Source: Cordia subcordata (lineage: Eukaryota; Streptophyta; Magnoliopsida; Boraginales; Cordiaceae). From it: a DNA stretch of 64,000 bases. Position 1 is the first letter of the stretch. The number at the start of each line of letters is the position of its first letter. Positions 11,501-21,868 of the stretch are shown here, one piece after another. The notes under the pieces are model-generated. The model did not search any database. It was not told the origin of the DNA and was given only the letters and a program-made list of their open reading frames with translations. Position numbers and translations under genes: made by a program. Where the stretch lies: NCBI GenBank assembly GCA_028554755.1, contig JAPTOF010000006.1:19529001-19593000 (forward strand). Reading direction: 5' to 3'.

Positions 11501-12057
11501 CACTTGGGACCAAACACACTGTAAAGGAGAACCTTTTGGTGGTAATAACCTGATTTGGTTTAGAGTTCACAATCCAAGGCATAGTTTCATTGCTTGGCTA
11601 GCTTATAAGGATAAGCTCAACACAACATACAAACTTCTCCAATGGGGAATTCAAATCAGCCCACTTTGCACCTTTTGTCACCTTGATGTGAAATAAGAGA
11701 CCATCTCTTTTTCTCATGCAGCTTCACAAGAAGGATTTGGAGAAGTGGCCTACGCCTTTTAAAGGTTCTGAAAAATTTGATTGGATGGGATGACATCAAT
11801 GATTACTTAACTCTTGGGCCTTGGAAAAAAACTTGAAGGTTGTCATCCTTAAATTCTTGCTTGGAGCAACAATTTACCACATATGGATTGAAAGAAATCA
11901 AAGGATTTTTAGCAATGAAGCAAGAACGGAAGAATATCTTTTTACTGCAATTTTTAATGATGTCAGATGTAAAGTCTCATTTTGTAAAAATTTCGCACCT
12001 ACAAGCACAAATATTAGCATATGTAAATCTTGGAAACTTGATAGCATTGCGGGTTAG
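8475..12057 (+). pseudogene. LINE-B ORF2 (EN, RT with FADD changed to FAND, zf-RVT)
   Basis: ATG at 8475 (MILSSWNIRGLYSPNKEKN). EN boxes: ILETK near 8575, GDFNEIL at 8882, GVSDHCPL near 9130. The linker LLKRSLNEFDKDHF precedes RT: SPGPDGYTSHFY near 9840, NQSAFVKNRLINE near 10110, KIDIMKAFDPLNW near 10220, RQEDPLSPYLF near 10400, then CFANDLFIFC near 10535. The first catalytic Asp of FADD is Asn here, while B' keeps FADD. zf-RVT (CTFCHLD…) is near 11670. The end is CKSWKLDSIAG and TAG at 12055-12057. Frameshifts or stops lie near 8698, 9895, 11095, 11690 and elsewhere. Confidence 0.88.
8496..8519 (+). promoter_or_regulatory. ORF2-start hairpin, LINE-B
   Basis: ATTAGGGG (8496-8503) and CCCCTAAT (8512-8519) form an 8-bp stem with an 8-nt loop, starting 21 nt after the A of the ORF2 ATG. 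Equivalent hairpins sit at the same distance in F, C, E' and B'. It lies in codons for IRGLNSPN, so protein constraint may contribute. Confidence 0.6.
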
Positions 12058-12125
12058 CATCATTCTTTTGTTTCTTTGTACATTTTGATTTCTAATGCAA
12101 AATCTTACTTGCTTCCCAAAAAAAA

Positions 12126-13938
12126 GGATTGCATTTTTCCTTTCCAGAGGAACACCTTCAAAAAACACATCACTCTTATCTTTGCTGATTTTTAAGCTCG
12201 AGAGAGAATGATAAGCATTGAGCATGTTCATAATGCATTCAAGGCAATCAATATTTCCTTTGCAAAAGATAAGAAGGTCATCCGCAAAGCAAAGATGGTT
12301 AAGCTTCATATTCCCACATTTGGAGTGAAATTGAAACCCATCTTCCTTATCCAATTTGTTAAGCATACATGTGAGGACTTCTATGCAAATCACAAAGATA
12401 TAGGGGAAGAGGGGGTCACCTTGTCTAATTCCATCAGCTCCTTTAAAGAAACCTTCAAGACCACCATTGATAGCAATAGAAAAGCTTGGAGAAGTAATAC
12501 AAGCGATCAACCAATCAACAAACTTTTTTGGGAAGTCAAGAGCAATAAGAGTGCATTCAATGAATTGCTGATTCAATGTATCAAATGCTTTCATGATGTC
12601 GATTTTGAGTGCACATCTTGAAGAGATATGGTTTTCTTGAGTATCCTCTAAGTAGCTCATGAGCAATTAGGATATTCTCATTAATGAGTCTATCCTTAAT
12701 GAATGCTGATTGGTTTTTTGAGATGATGTTGGGAAGGCATTTCTTGAGTCTATAGGCAAGGATCTTGGAAATACATTTGTATATGGTATTGCAGCAAGAG
12801 ATGGGGCAAAAATCTTTGACCATAGTGGGATTTTGAACTTTAGGCACAAGAGTGATGATAGTGGTATTTACCTCTTTGAGGAGATTGCTTGTTGAGAAGA
12901 AAGACTTTATTGCATGCATCACTTCATCACCAATGATTTCCCAAGCCTCCATGTAAAATTTGATGTATAACCATCAGGCCCTAAACTTTTGTTGGGATTG
13001 AGGGAGAAGTGACTCTCTTTAATTTCCTCATTGGATACGGGGGTAGCAAGCATTTCCTTCCATTCTCCTTCAATTGTTTTACCAAGTATTGATTTGATGC
13101 TTTGAACATTGGCAATTGAGTTTGTTTTAGTTCCAAGAAGGTCCTTGTAGAAGGAAAGAAATTGGGCCTTTACCTCATCGTCCTTGGTGAGCAAGTTTCC
13201 ATTAACATCTTGAATTGCATTTATGGTGTTCTTGATCTTTCTACTTTTAACCATATTGTGGAAGAACTTGGTGTTTGCATCTCCCTCTTTGATCCATTGT
13301 ATGCGAGCCTTCTGATGAAGGATTTGCCTATAAGAAGCTTCAAGAGTCTCAATAACCTTCAAAATTTCCCCCTCCCTATCAATCACCTCTTTATTACAAT
13401 TGTCATTTAGAGTATCAACTTGTACTTCTTCAAGATCTTTCTTGAGCTCACAAATTTGGTGAGGAATAATGGAGAAGTGCTTTTCGTCGAAATCCTTGAG
13501 AGCTTGTTTGATGATCTTTTGCTTTTGTGTGAGAACATAAATTGGTGTACCGAGAATCCTTGCCTTCCAAGCTTCTTCAACCACCTTGAGGAATTCTTTA
13601 TGGAAGGACGAAGCATTGAAGATTTTAAATGGCTTTGGGAGAGATGGGCTGGACTTACAAGTATGCATGACAAGGGAGCAATGATTGGAAATCCCCGGAT
13701 TATCAATTAAAAGGAAAAAGTTGTCCAAGAATTCTAGCCATTGGGAGTTAACAAGTGCTCTATCAAGCTTGCTTGCCATGAAATGAGAAGGGGAGCCTTT
13801 GTTTGTCCAAGTGAAGTGAGGACCAAGCCCTTTATGCTCAAATAAACAAGATTTACTAATGCATTTCTTAAAATCCCAAGCACTAAGGGGGATGGAAGCA
13901 AAAGAGGACCTATCCCCATAATGGAAGATTTCATTAAA
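12126..13938 (-). pseudogene. LINE-A ORF2, N-terminal half (EN C-terminal part, RT core)
   Basis: Reading leftward from 13938: the EN motif FNEIFHYGDRSS (the GDFNE box with its first residues lost), FTWTNKGSPSHFMASKLDRALVN, NPGISNHCSLVMHTC (SDH box changed to SNH), the long linker, then RT with NPNKSLGPDGYTSNF, NTIYKCISKILAYRLKKC, KIDIMKAFDTLN, GIRQGDPLFPYIF and an intact FADDLLIFC near 12280. It is interrupted after the ERKNAIL codons by LINE-B. Frameshifts occur near 12950 and 12650. It would encode endonuclease and RT for target-primed reverse transcription but is inactive. Confidence 0.87.
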
Positions 13939-13998
13939 ATGTTAGGTGAACCTTGAGCTTGCTTGGGACGTTGAGAGTGAGTTGTTGACCAATGGGGA

Positions 13999-14877
13999 AG
14001 TTGCATGGAAGAAATTTGGCAAAATAGATATTCATACTAAAGGGAAGGGCCTTTTCGTTTTCAAATTTGAGAAGAGGAATATTGCCAAAGAGTCCTTCAA
14101 CAACTTTGGCATGTTAACCATAGGCAACTCTTATTGAGAAAATGGGAGCCCAATCTTGAATTCATTAACTTGACATGCAAAATAGTCCCCATTTAAGTCA
14201 AGCTTTGGAATGTACCAATGGGTCTCTGCTCCAAAAGAGGACTAGGTTATTTGCATCATTCATTGGAAATCCAATTCAAATAGATGCCCTCACCAATTCA
14301 AGAAGAAACTTAGAATTGTATTGAAGTTGATTTGGAAGGACATCTTCCAAATGTCATTTTTCCAAAACTTAGAAATGGCTCAAGAGCAAGGGTCGAAGTG
14401 GAATACGCATGGAAGCCAAGTAAATGCACTCATTGTAAAATGATTGGGCATGTTGAAGGGAATTGTCCTTTGAAGATTAAATCACAATCTTACAACCAGC
14501 CCCAAGTGCAACCTACTAGGCATAACCCCAAAGTCCAATATGAATGGCACGCCATAGGCAAGAGATGAGCTCCATTGAAGAACACAAATCCAAGTAATGA
14601 GCCTTTTGCGAATGACATAACCACCAAAACTGTGGAAGACAATACTCGACCTACTACTTCTAAGGTTAATCTTGAACCCTCAAGCTCTAACAATTTAAAT
14701 TCTAATCCTTTTGAAGTCCTTGATCAGGTTGAGGATATTGAACAAGATGGTTTAAATCAGACTATTAAGCATGGCTTGAATGGGGAAAAGAAAAAGAAAG
14801 ATAGCCCCAATGCACTTGAGAATCATGATCCAGGGATAATTGATCATCCTCCTACTTCCACCCCAACTTCTCAATGA
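13999..14877 (+). pseudogene. LINE-F ORF1, C-terminal part
   Basis: Starts within the DUF4283-like domain (VAWKKFGKIDIHTKGKGLFV), passes a WHVNHRQLLLRKWEP-type segment with frame changes, GNPIQIDALTNSRRNLE, and the intact knuckle CTHCKMIGHVEGNC near 14430-14465. The acidic C-terminus reads FEVLDQVEDIEQDGLN and ends STPTSQ with TGA at 14875-14877. That stop overlaps the ORF2 ATG (14874-14876) as ATGA. Stops and frameshifts are present near 14120, 14195 and 14568. Confidence 0.85.
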
Positions 14878-14965
14878 ATTTTTGCTCTTGTAATATTAGG
14901 GGCCTCAATTCCCCTAACACAAAAAAAGAGATTAAGTTGCTGATCAACAAACATCACTTGGATTT
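14874..14965 (+). pseudogene. LINE-F ORF2 start with ATGA overlap and hairpin
   Basis: Codes MNFCSCNIRGLNSPNTKKEI up to the LINE-G insertion at the codons for HHLDF. The ORF2 ATG overlaps the ORF1 TGA. A hairpin TTAGGGG (14896-14902) / CCCCTAA (14911-14917) with an 8-nt loop begins 22 nt after the A of the ATG. ORF2 continues at 21869. Confidence 0.8.
14954..14965 (+). repeat. Target-site duplication of LINE-G (second copy 21869-21880)
   Basis: TCACTTGGATTT at 14954-14965 corresponds to TCACTTGGACTT at 21869-21880. The mirrored pair is at 35225-35236 and 37797-37808. Removing LINE-G joins LINE-F ORF2 as HHLDFFCLLENKVV. Confidence 0.88.
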
Positions 14966-15029
14966 TTTTTTCGCGAGGAAAGTGTGAGAATTTAATTGAT
15001 GAACAGATTTACAAAAATATCAAGGGGTC

Positions 15030-15452
15030 CTATACAAGTATATCTTCAATACCCCATGATTTACACAGAGTTCTATTTATAAGGAGGAAGTGAAGTTTTT
15101 CCCAACAATACATTTAATACGTACATGGTTAAAAATGGATGAAAATATGTGTTCTTCAGTTTGGCTTCTTTGTTGAACACCCATCAATTTCTCTTATTCC
15201 AAATGAAGTAGATGGTAGCTGTAAAGAGATGCTTCAAGATGGTAGCTTTAAGGCTCTTTTCATTTGCTTGAGGTGTGATGTTTGCAAGGATGTCTTCCCA
15301 AGCAATAAGGGTGTCTTGGACAAGGGTGAGTTGAAGGCCTCTTCTTCAAATTCTTCTTGTGAAACAGTAGTTAGAGAAAATATTATCCCATATCTCACAA
15401 CCAATATTAAAAAAGATGCAATTCGAATTTGTATCGATTCCCCAAGATAGCA
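15030..15452 (-). pseudogene. LINE-G ORF2, C-terminal end
   Basis: Encodes the end of ORF2: zf-RVT (IASFVILVVRHGI-type region near 15400; counterpart CIFCNIGCETRDHLFF in G'), the conserved IYFIWNERN-like segment and the terminal ILV-stop at 15030-15032. Several frame breaks. It was continuous with 19818-21868 before LINE-H inserted. Confidence 0.8.
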
Positions 15453-15465
15453 TTCTATATTTTTT
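15453..15465 (+). repeat. Probable target-site duplication of LINE-H (second copy 19805-19817)
   Basis: TTCTATATTTTTT is at 15453-15465 and 19805-19817. The unfilled site in G' (near 37310) reads, on the opposite strand, cattctatgttttgtattgagg. The duplication is therefore short and T-rich, with small changes since insertion. Confidence 0.7.
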
Positions 15466-15539
15466 TGAAGATCAAGTAAGAAAATTTCATTGCTGCAAAT
15501 CAGATTTGTACAGGTATAATGATGGTGTAACCATCAAAC

Positions 15540-18500
15540 CTACACAAGTAAATCATCAAGTTTCCATAATTTACAAAGGGTTTTGTTCAAATGTGTTGAA
15601 GGAAACTTCTTATTACAAGAAATTTTAACTCTAACATCATTGAAGATTGTGTTACAAACAAATTCCTCTGTCTTTGCTTCATTCTTGAAAATTCTTCTAT
15701 TTCTTTCCATCCAGATGTGATAGACTGTAGTGCCCAAGAGATGCTTGAGGATTGATGCTTTCAAATGTTTCTCATGAGCAAATGGAGTGATATAGTTGAA
15801 AATTTCTTGCCAACAAATAAGGCTCTCAGGTACAAGAGTAAAAGATAAGCCAAATCTCCAAATACGCCTAGTAAAACTACATTAAAAAAAGATATGATCT
15901 CTAGTCTCACATCCTATATAGCAAAAGATGCATGTGATGCTGGTGTTAAGCCCCCAAAATGAAATTCTAAATCTTGTGCTTAGGCGGTCATGATGTGCAA
16001 GCCAAATAATAAAACTATGCCTTGGGTTGTGACCTTTATGCCAAATGATATTATGTCCATTGAAGTGATTACCTTTAATTCTAATATGCTCCCATGTATG
16101 TTTGAAAGAAAACCCACCATTAGGAGAAAAAGTCCAAGCAAAAGAATCATGTGAATTCTCATCAAGTGTAAAGCTTGGTGCTTCAATAGAGGGAAGATGG
16201 AAAGGCCAACTCCAAGAACCATTGAGATAAATATCACTAACCTTTGCATAGATGGATGGGGTAGGAAAGATATTACTCCAATGCTCCAAAAGTAGTCCAT
16301 CATTATGCCAATTGTCAATCCAAAAGTGTGTATTCATACCATTCCCAATGTTGTGCTTAATAATATTTCTTGCATAGCCACGGCATGCAAGGATAGCCTT
16401 GAAGATCCAACTAGTATCTTGAGATGCTTGCAAAATCCAAATGGAAGAATCCTTGATATAATTGCAATGAATCCATTGGCTCCAAAGTGATTCTTTAATG
16501 GCATACATCCTCCAAAAACTTTTGAGCATAAAAACTTTGTTGATTTCTTCAATTCTTCTAATGCCAAGAACACCTTCATTGTCTGGCAAACAAAGATCTT
16601 TCCATGCAACTTTGGGACCCGTTCCTCTCCAAAGAAAAGCTTTAAATTTTGATTCAATGGCTGGCAAGAGACCTTTTGGAAGAAGGATAGCATTAGCCCA
16701 ATGTGCACAAATTTGAATGAGAGTGGACTTGATAAGAACAAGTCTACCTGCAAAGGACAGCCAATTATTGCACCAAGCATCAAGTCTTGAATTAATCTTC
16801 TCCAAGAGTGGGAAGCAATCCGCCTTCCTAAGCTTCCTAGAAACAAGTGGAATGCCTAAATACCATATAGGAAGTTCACTCTCATGGAAACCCACTTTTC
16901 TAATAATGGCAACTTTGTTTTCATTAGAAATTCCCCCAAAGAAAATGTCACTCTTGGAAGGATTAATGTTCAGCTCGGAAAGAGTAGCAAAGGTCTTCAA
17001 GGTGTCCATAATGCAATCAATGGAAGATAAATCACCTTTGCAAAAAATAAAGAGATCATCCGCAAAACAAAGGTGATTAAGCTTTAAGCTTGTGCATTTA
17101 GGATGAAAATGAAATCTTGGGTTATCTTCCAACTTATTCATAATACAAGAGAGCACCTCCATACAAATGACAAAAAGGTAAGGTGAAATGGGATCTCCTT
17201 GCCTTATGCCATTAGCACAAGAAAAATAACCTTCTAAACCACCATTAATTCCAATAGAGAAACTAGGTGTAGTAACACAAGCCATAATCCACTTCACAAA
17301 TCCATGAGGAAATTCAAAAGCAAGAAGTGTGCATTCAAGAAAATTCCAATTCGAAGAATCAAATGCTTTCATGATATCCACCTTGAGAGCACATCTAGGT
17401 GAGATATGTCTTCTAGTATAACCCTTCAAAAGATCATGAGCAATGAGAATATTCTCAATTATATGCCTATTATGGATAAAGGCTGATTGGTTCCAAGAAA
17501 TGATGTGAGGCAAGCATCCTTTGAGCCTATTTGCAATAATTTTGAAAATGCATTTGTAAATGGTATTGCAACATGAAATCGGCCTAAAATCTTTAACCAA
17601 AGAAGGGTTTGGGATTTTAGGTACAAGGGTGATAATTGTTGCATTTACCTCCTTGAGAAGCATGATTGACTCAAAGAAAGATTTGATGGCATTTGTCACA
17701 TCTTCCTTCACAATCTCCCAAGCCACCATATAAAAATGGGAGGTGTAGCCATCCGGTCCCAGGCTCTTGGTAGGATGAAGAGAGAAGATAGCTTCCTTGA
17801 TCTCTTGACTTGTGATGGGTGCACAAAGATTGGCAGCAAGCTCATTATCAATAGCCTTCCCAATAATGCTTTTAACCATATTTACACAAGCATGAGAGAT
17901 AGTTGGAGTTCCAAGGAATTTTTTGAAGTAGTAAATGAACTCTTTCTTCACTTCAAAATCCTCTAAAAGAAGCTCGCCATTTTCATTCTTGATTGCTTTA
18001 ATGGTGTTTTTAAGCCTTCTCCCATTCACAGCTTTGAAAAAGAAGGTAGAATTGGAATCACCTTCTTTAATCCAAGAAAGCCTAGATTTTTGATAGAGCA
18101 TAGCTTTATAAGGGGATTCAAGCTCTTCCAAATTAACCTTAAGCTTCTTTTCCTTATCAAGAAGGGCTGAATTGTTCATTCCATTATGAATGGCACATTG
18201 TAAAAGACCAATTTCCTCACGAGTCTTCTTGATGGCAAAAGGAATGCAAGCAAAGTGTTCCTTGTCAAAAGACTTGAGTGCTTTCTTGAGAATTTTTTGC
18301 TTTTGATAAAGGATGAACATTGGAGCACCAAAACCCGTGTACTCCAATATTCATTAACAAGCTTCAAGAAACCATAGTGTGAAGTCCAAACATTATAAAA
18401 TTTAAATGGCTTAGGAGAAGAAAGCCAAGCCTTACAAATTTGCATAATAAGAGGGCAATGGTCGAGGCTCAGGGGGTCCACCAAGAGAAAGGAATCTTGA

Positions 18501-19129
18501 TAGGTATGGATCCAATTTGCATTAACCAAAGCCCTATCAATCTTGCTGGCCAAGAAGTTATTTTCATTTCCCTTGTTAGTCCAAGTGAAGTGCGGTCCAT
18601 GCGATTTTGCTTCATGAAGTCTAGCCTTGGGAACAAATCTTTGAAAGCTCCAAGCACTCTTTGGAATTGAATGGGAGAAGGATTTGTCTCCATAATGCAG
18701 CACTTCATTAAAATCTCCCATGATGCAAAGTTCACTATCATTACACCAAGTGCACCATTCCTGAAGATTACTCCAAAGTTTGTTTCTTTTGGAAGCATCA
18801 TTATGACCATAGATAAAAGCCACAAAGAAAGACTTGTGGACATGATCATCAAAATTAAAAAGAAGGGCTTGCTCACAAGAGTCAACAAAAGTGGCAAGAA
18901 TGCTCTTTTTCCAAAAAAGCCAAATACGCCCCTTCACCATATCATCAATGTGGTTGTCAAAACCCATATTCCAAAAAGTGGTGCTGATTTAATTAAAGTG
19001 ATCAAGGGAAACCACATTATTTTCCAAAATGCAAATAATATCCAAGCAATGCTTATTAATCAGTACTTTGGCTTCCCTTTGCTTATTTGGGGAATTAAAG
19101 CCCCTAATATTGCAAGTGCAAATTTTCAT
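15540..19129 (-). pseudogene. LINE-H ORF2 (EN, RT, zf-RVT), nearly complete
   Basis: About 1,196 codons. The ATG at 19129 overlaps the ORF1 TGA. EN: CNIRGFNSPNKQ, ILEN, GDFNEVLHYGDKS near 18700, FTWTNKGNENNF, LSLDHCPLIMQ. An in-frame stop lies near 19000 and a one-base slip near 18345; after that 821 codons are open (18347 to 15882). These hold SLGPDGYTSHFY, RPISCCNTIYKC, KVDIMKAFDSSNW, GIRQGDPISPYLF, intact CFADDLFIFC, WYLGIPLVSRK and zf-RVT CIFCYIGCETRDHIFF. A second slip in a T run near 15884 separates the C-terminus, which ends LWKLDDLLV with TAG at 15540-15542. Few lesions, but not functional as read. Confidence 0.92.
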
Positions 19130-19804
19130 TTGAAAGAAGGAGACGAAGCACTAGGCCCCGGGTTACCATAGCCTTTTGCATTTGGACTTTCTAATTCCTT
19201 GGTAGCCTCTTCAATCTTGCTGTATTGTAGTTCCCCTTCCTCAACATCCCCTATAGTATCAAGTGCTTCAAAAAGATTTGTGTTTAAGGATTTTGAGCAT
19301 GTGGGATCATGAAAAAACTTAGAAGGAGAAGATGGCTGAGAGGCGAGATTTTCCTTTATAGAAGGCTGAACATCCTCCTTAGTAGTCTTAGTTGCATCTT
19401 GGATCTTCAAAGAAGAATGTTTTCTTTCCACAACTTGCTACTCATTATGGACTTTAGGAGCTTGCTTTTGAAAATTCTTTAATGGAGGAGGGGCATTAGG
19501 CTTTCTTGGACATTTTTCTTCAACATGGCCAACCACCTTGCAATGACTACATTTGATTGGTCTCCAAGCATATTCAACATCAATTTTTGATTGAGTACCA
19601 TTTCTTAATTTAGGGAAAATAGCATCCAGCAGCTTGTCATCCAAATCGACCTCAATGCAAACTCTAGCAAATTCAAGATTTCTCCTTGATTCGGTGAGGG
19701 CATCCATTTGAATTGGTTTTCCAATGAAAGAAGCAACATAACCTAATCCCCTTTTAGAGTAAAGACTCATTGGAACATTCCATAATTTAACCCAAACAGG
19801 AACT
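19126..19804 (-). pseudogene. LINE-H ORF1, C-terminal part (5'-truncated)
   Basis: Begins within DUF4283 at VPVWVKLWNVPMSLYSKRGL and continues GKPIQMDALTESRRNLEFAR and DVEYAWRPIKCS. The zinc knuckle CSHCKVVGHVEEKC is intact near 19500-19545. A single stop lies at 19438-19440. The acidic C-terminus reads FEALDTIGDVEEGEL and ends SSPSFK with TGA at 19126-19128, overlapping the ORF2 ATG as ATGA. The 5' truncation falls at 19804. Confidence 0.88.
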
Positions 19805-19817
19805 TTCTATATTTTTT

Positions 19818-21868
19818 AGGCGATCATAAATAGCAAGCCAAGCAATGAAAGCATGTCTCGGGTTATGCCTTTTAAACCAAATGATGTTATGCTAATCAAC
19901 TTTGTTTTTTCTAAATCTAATGTGCTCCCAAGTGTGCGAGAATGAGAAGTGACCATTGGGGGAAATATTCCAAATGATGGTGTCCTCAATATCATTTGAG
20001 AGGACATAATTTGGTGTATCAATGTGTGAGAGGTGCGTTGGCCATAACCAAGAACTATGGGAGAAAATGTCACACACCTTAGCGTAATTTGGTGGCTGGT
20101 TGAAGATGTTGCTTCTATAAGTAGCAAGAATGCCCACATTATGCCAATTGTCATGCCAAAAGTGGGTGTTATTCCCATTGCTGAGAAAGTGTGTGATAAG
20201 AGGCCTTGCCATGCTAGTACATTTGGAAAGGCATTTGAAGATCCAGCTTGTATCTTTTGAGGACGTGCTTGTTCAAATAGAGCCCTCCTTGATAGAGTTT
20301 GTGTGCACGCATTTACTCCAAAGAGTTTGTCTAAAAGCATACATTCTCCAGAATATTTTGAGGAGAAATGTGTTGTTGATATCCTACAACTTGCGAATGC
20401 GTAAGCCTCCTTCATGATGGGGAACACAAATGTCAAGCCAAGCTATTCTTGCTCTAGTATTTCTCCAAAGGAAAGCCCAGAATTTAGAATCAATACTCTT
20501 CAAAATACCCTTCGGGAGAAGGAGAGAGCTTGCCCAATAAGCATAAATTTGGAGAAGTGTAGACTTTATAAGGAGTCTACCAGCATAAGAAAGCGAATGA
20601 TTGGTCCAATGCTCAAGCTTATTACTTATCTTCTCCATGAGGGGAAGGCTATTAGCCCTTCTAAGCTTTCAGGTCACAAGAGGAACTCCAAGATATCTAA
20701 TGGGAAGGGTAACTTCCTTGAAGCTCACTTTGGTAAGCATAGTTTGTTTATCCACAAGAGAGATGCCACCAAGAAAGATATCACTTTTGTTACAATTTAC
20801 CTTTAAACCCGAGAAAGCATGAAAAACATTTAAAGTATCCATAATGCATTCAATAGAGTCCACATTCCCTTCGCAAAAAATGAATAGATCATCAACAAAG
20901 CAAAGGTGATTCAACTTCAACTTGGAGCACTTTGGGTGAAATCCAAATCTTGTATTATTTGCCAAACCATTAAGCATGCAAGAGAGGACTTCCATACAGA
21001 TGACAAAAAGATAAAGGGAGAGACGATCACCTTGTCTAAGACCATTTGCTCCCAAGAAATATCCTTCAAGACTGCCATTGATGGCAATTGAGAAGCTAGG
21101 TGAGGTGATGCATGCCATAATCCAATCCACAAAGTACTTGGGAAAGCCAAAAGCAATGAGTGAGCATTCAATGAAACTCTAGTTAAGTGAGTCAAAGGCT
21201 TTCATGATATCAACTTTAAGAGCACATTTAGGAGAGATGTGCATTCTAGTGTAACACCAAAAGAGATCATGAGCAATGAGGATATTTTCATTGATAAGTC
21301 TTCCTTTCATGAAGGCTGATTGGTTCCAAGAGATAATGGATGGAAGACAATCTTTTAGTCTATTTGCAATCAACTTTGAAATGCATTTGTAGATAGTGTT
21401 GCCACAAGAAATAGGCCTAAAGTCCTTAACCCAAGACGGATTATGGACCTTAGGGACAAGAGCAATGTAAGTTGCATTTACCTCCTTGAGAAGTTTTTTA
21501 GAGTTGAAGAGAGAGCCAATAGCTTTGAGAACATCCTCTCCAACAATATCCCAAGCTTCTTTGTAAAAGTAAGAGGTAAAACCATCCGACCCCGGGCTTT
21601 TGTTGGGGTTATGTCAAAGAAAGTATGCTTAAACTCCTCCGGGGTGATAGTGGCAAGCTTATTTAAGCAATCATCATCAATAGTTTTGCCAATAACTACT
21701 TTAATGACATCCACACTTGCATTAGAATGAGAGGGTGTACCAATGAGACTTTTGAAGAAAGTAAGGAATTGGGCCTTGATATCCTCCTTTGTAGAGATAA
21801 TTTCATTAAGGGGAGGAAGAACAAGAACACCATCTATGCAATCAACAATGAGGAAGGAAACATTATTC
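19818..21868 (-). pseudogene. LINE-G ORF2, linker and RT core
   Basis: From 21868 leftward: linker with IDGVLVLPPLNEII and GTPSHSNASVDVIK, a damaged SPGPDGFTSHFY site near 21590, ISCGNTIYKCISKLIANRLK near 21370, NQSAFMKGRLINENILIAHD, KVDIMKAFDSLN, SLEGYFLGANGLRQGDRLSL (GDP changed to GDR here), CFVDDLFIFC (FADD changed to FVDD, also in G') near 20890, YLGVPLVT and the thumb region. Frame breaks lie near 21480, 21180 and 20660. The YLGVPLVT part is less damaged in G'. Confidence 0.87.

Larger units (their letters stand above)
6270..12125 (+). mobile_element. LINE-B, full-length L1-type element (5.9 kb)
   Basis: Complete insertion bounded by 16-bp target-site duplications: 5' UTR about 190 bp, ORF1 6459-8500, ORF2 8475-12057, short 3' UTR, poly(A) 12118-12125. 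It shows the whole autonomous-type structure of this family. ORF2 ends about 100 residues after zf-RVT and no RNase H follows. Both ORFs carry stops and frameshifts. The mirrored copy B' is 40641-49113, further interrupted by HL-3. Confidence 0.92.
4819..13938 (-). mobile_element. LINE-A, minus-strand L1-type element, split by LINE-B
   Basis: Poly(T) at 4819-4831 followed by gcgaagtaagtaag marks its 3' end. The element runs leftward from 13938 to 12126 and, after LINE-B (6270-12125), from 6269 to 4819. Removing LINE-B restores a continuous ORF2 reading across the junction (…ERKNAIL joined to EKLELKEG…). The 5' end is lost: it begins inside the EN domain at 13938. The mirrored copy A' is at 38827-50563. 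Confidence 0.88.
15461..19804 (-). mobile_element. LINE-H, left-arm-specific, 5'-truncated LINE (4.3 kb)
   Basis: Minus-strand LINE inserted into LINE-G in this arm only; G' in the right arm is uninterrupted at this point, so H came after the duplication. It contains the last part of ORF1 (from 19804), complete-length ORF2 (19129-15540) and a 3' UTR ending in poly(A) (poly(T) around 15459-15466). It has the fewest lesions per kb among the long LINEs, fitting a younger age. Confidence 0.9.
14966..21868 (-). mobile_element. LINE-G, 5'-truncated, split by LINE-H
   Basis: The poly(T) joined to the target-site duplication and then cgcgaggaaagtgtgag mark the 3' end. The body runs from 21868 leftward to 19818 and, after LINE-H, from 15452 to about 14966. 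It starts in the ORF2 linker, so it is 5'-truncated. The uninterrupted mirrored copy G' (35237-37796) is about 2.56 kb. Confidence 0.88.
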
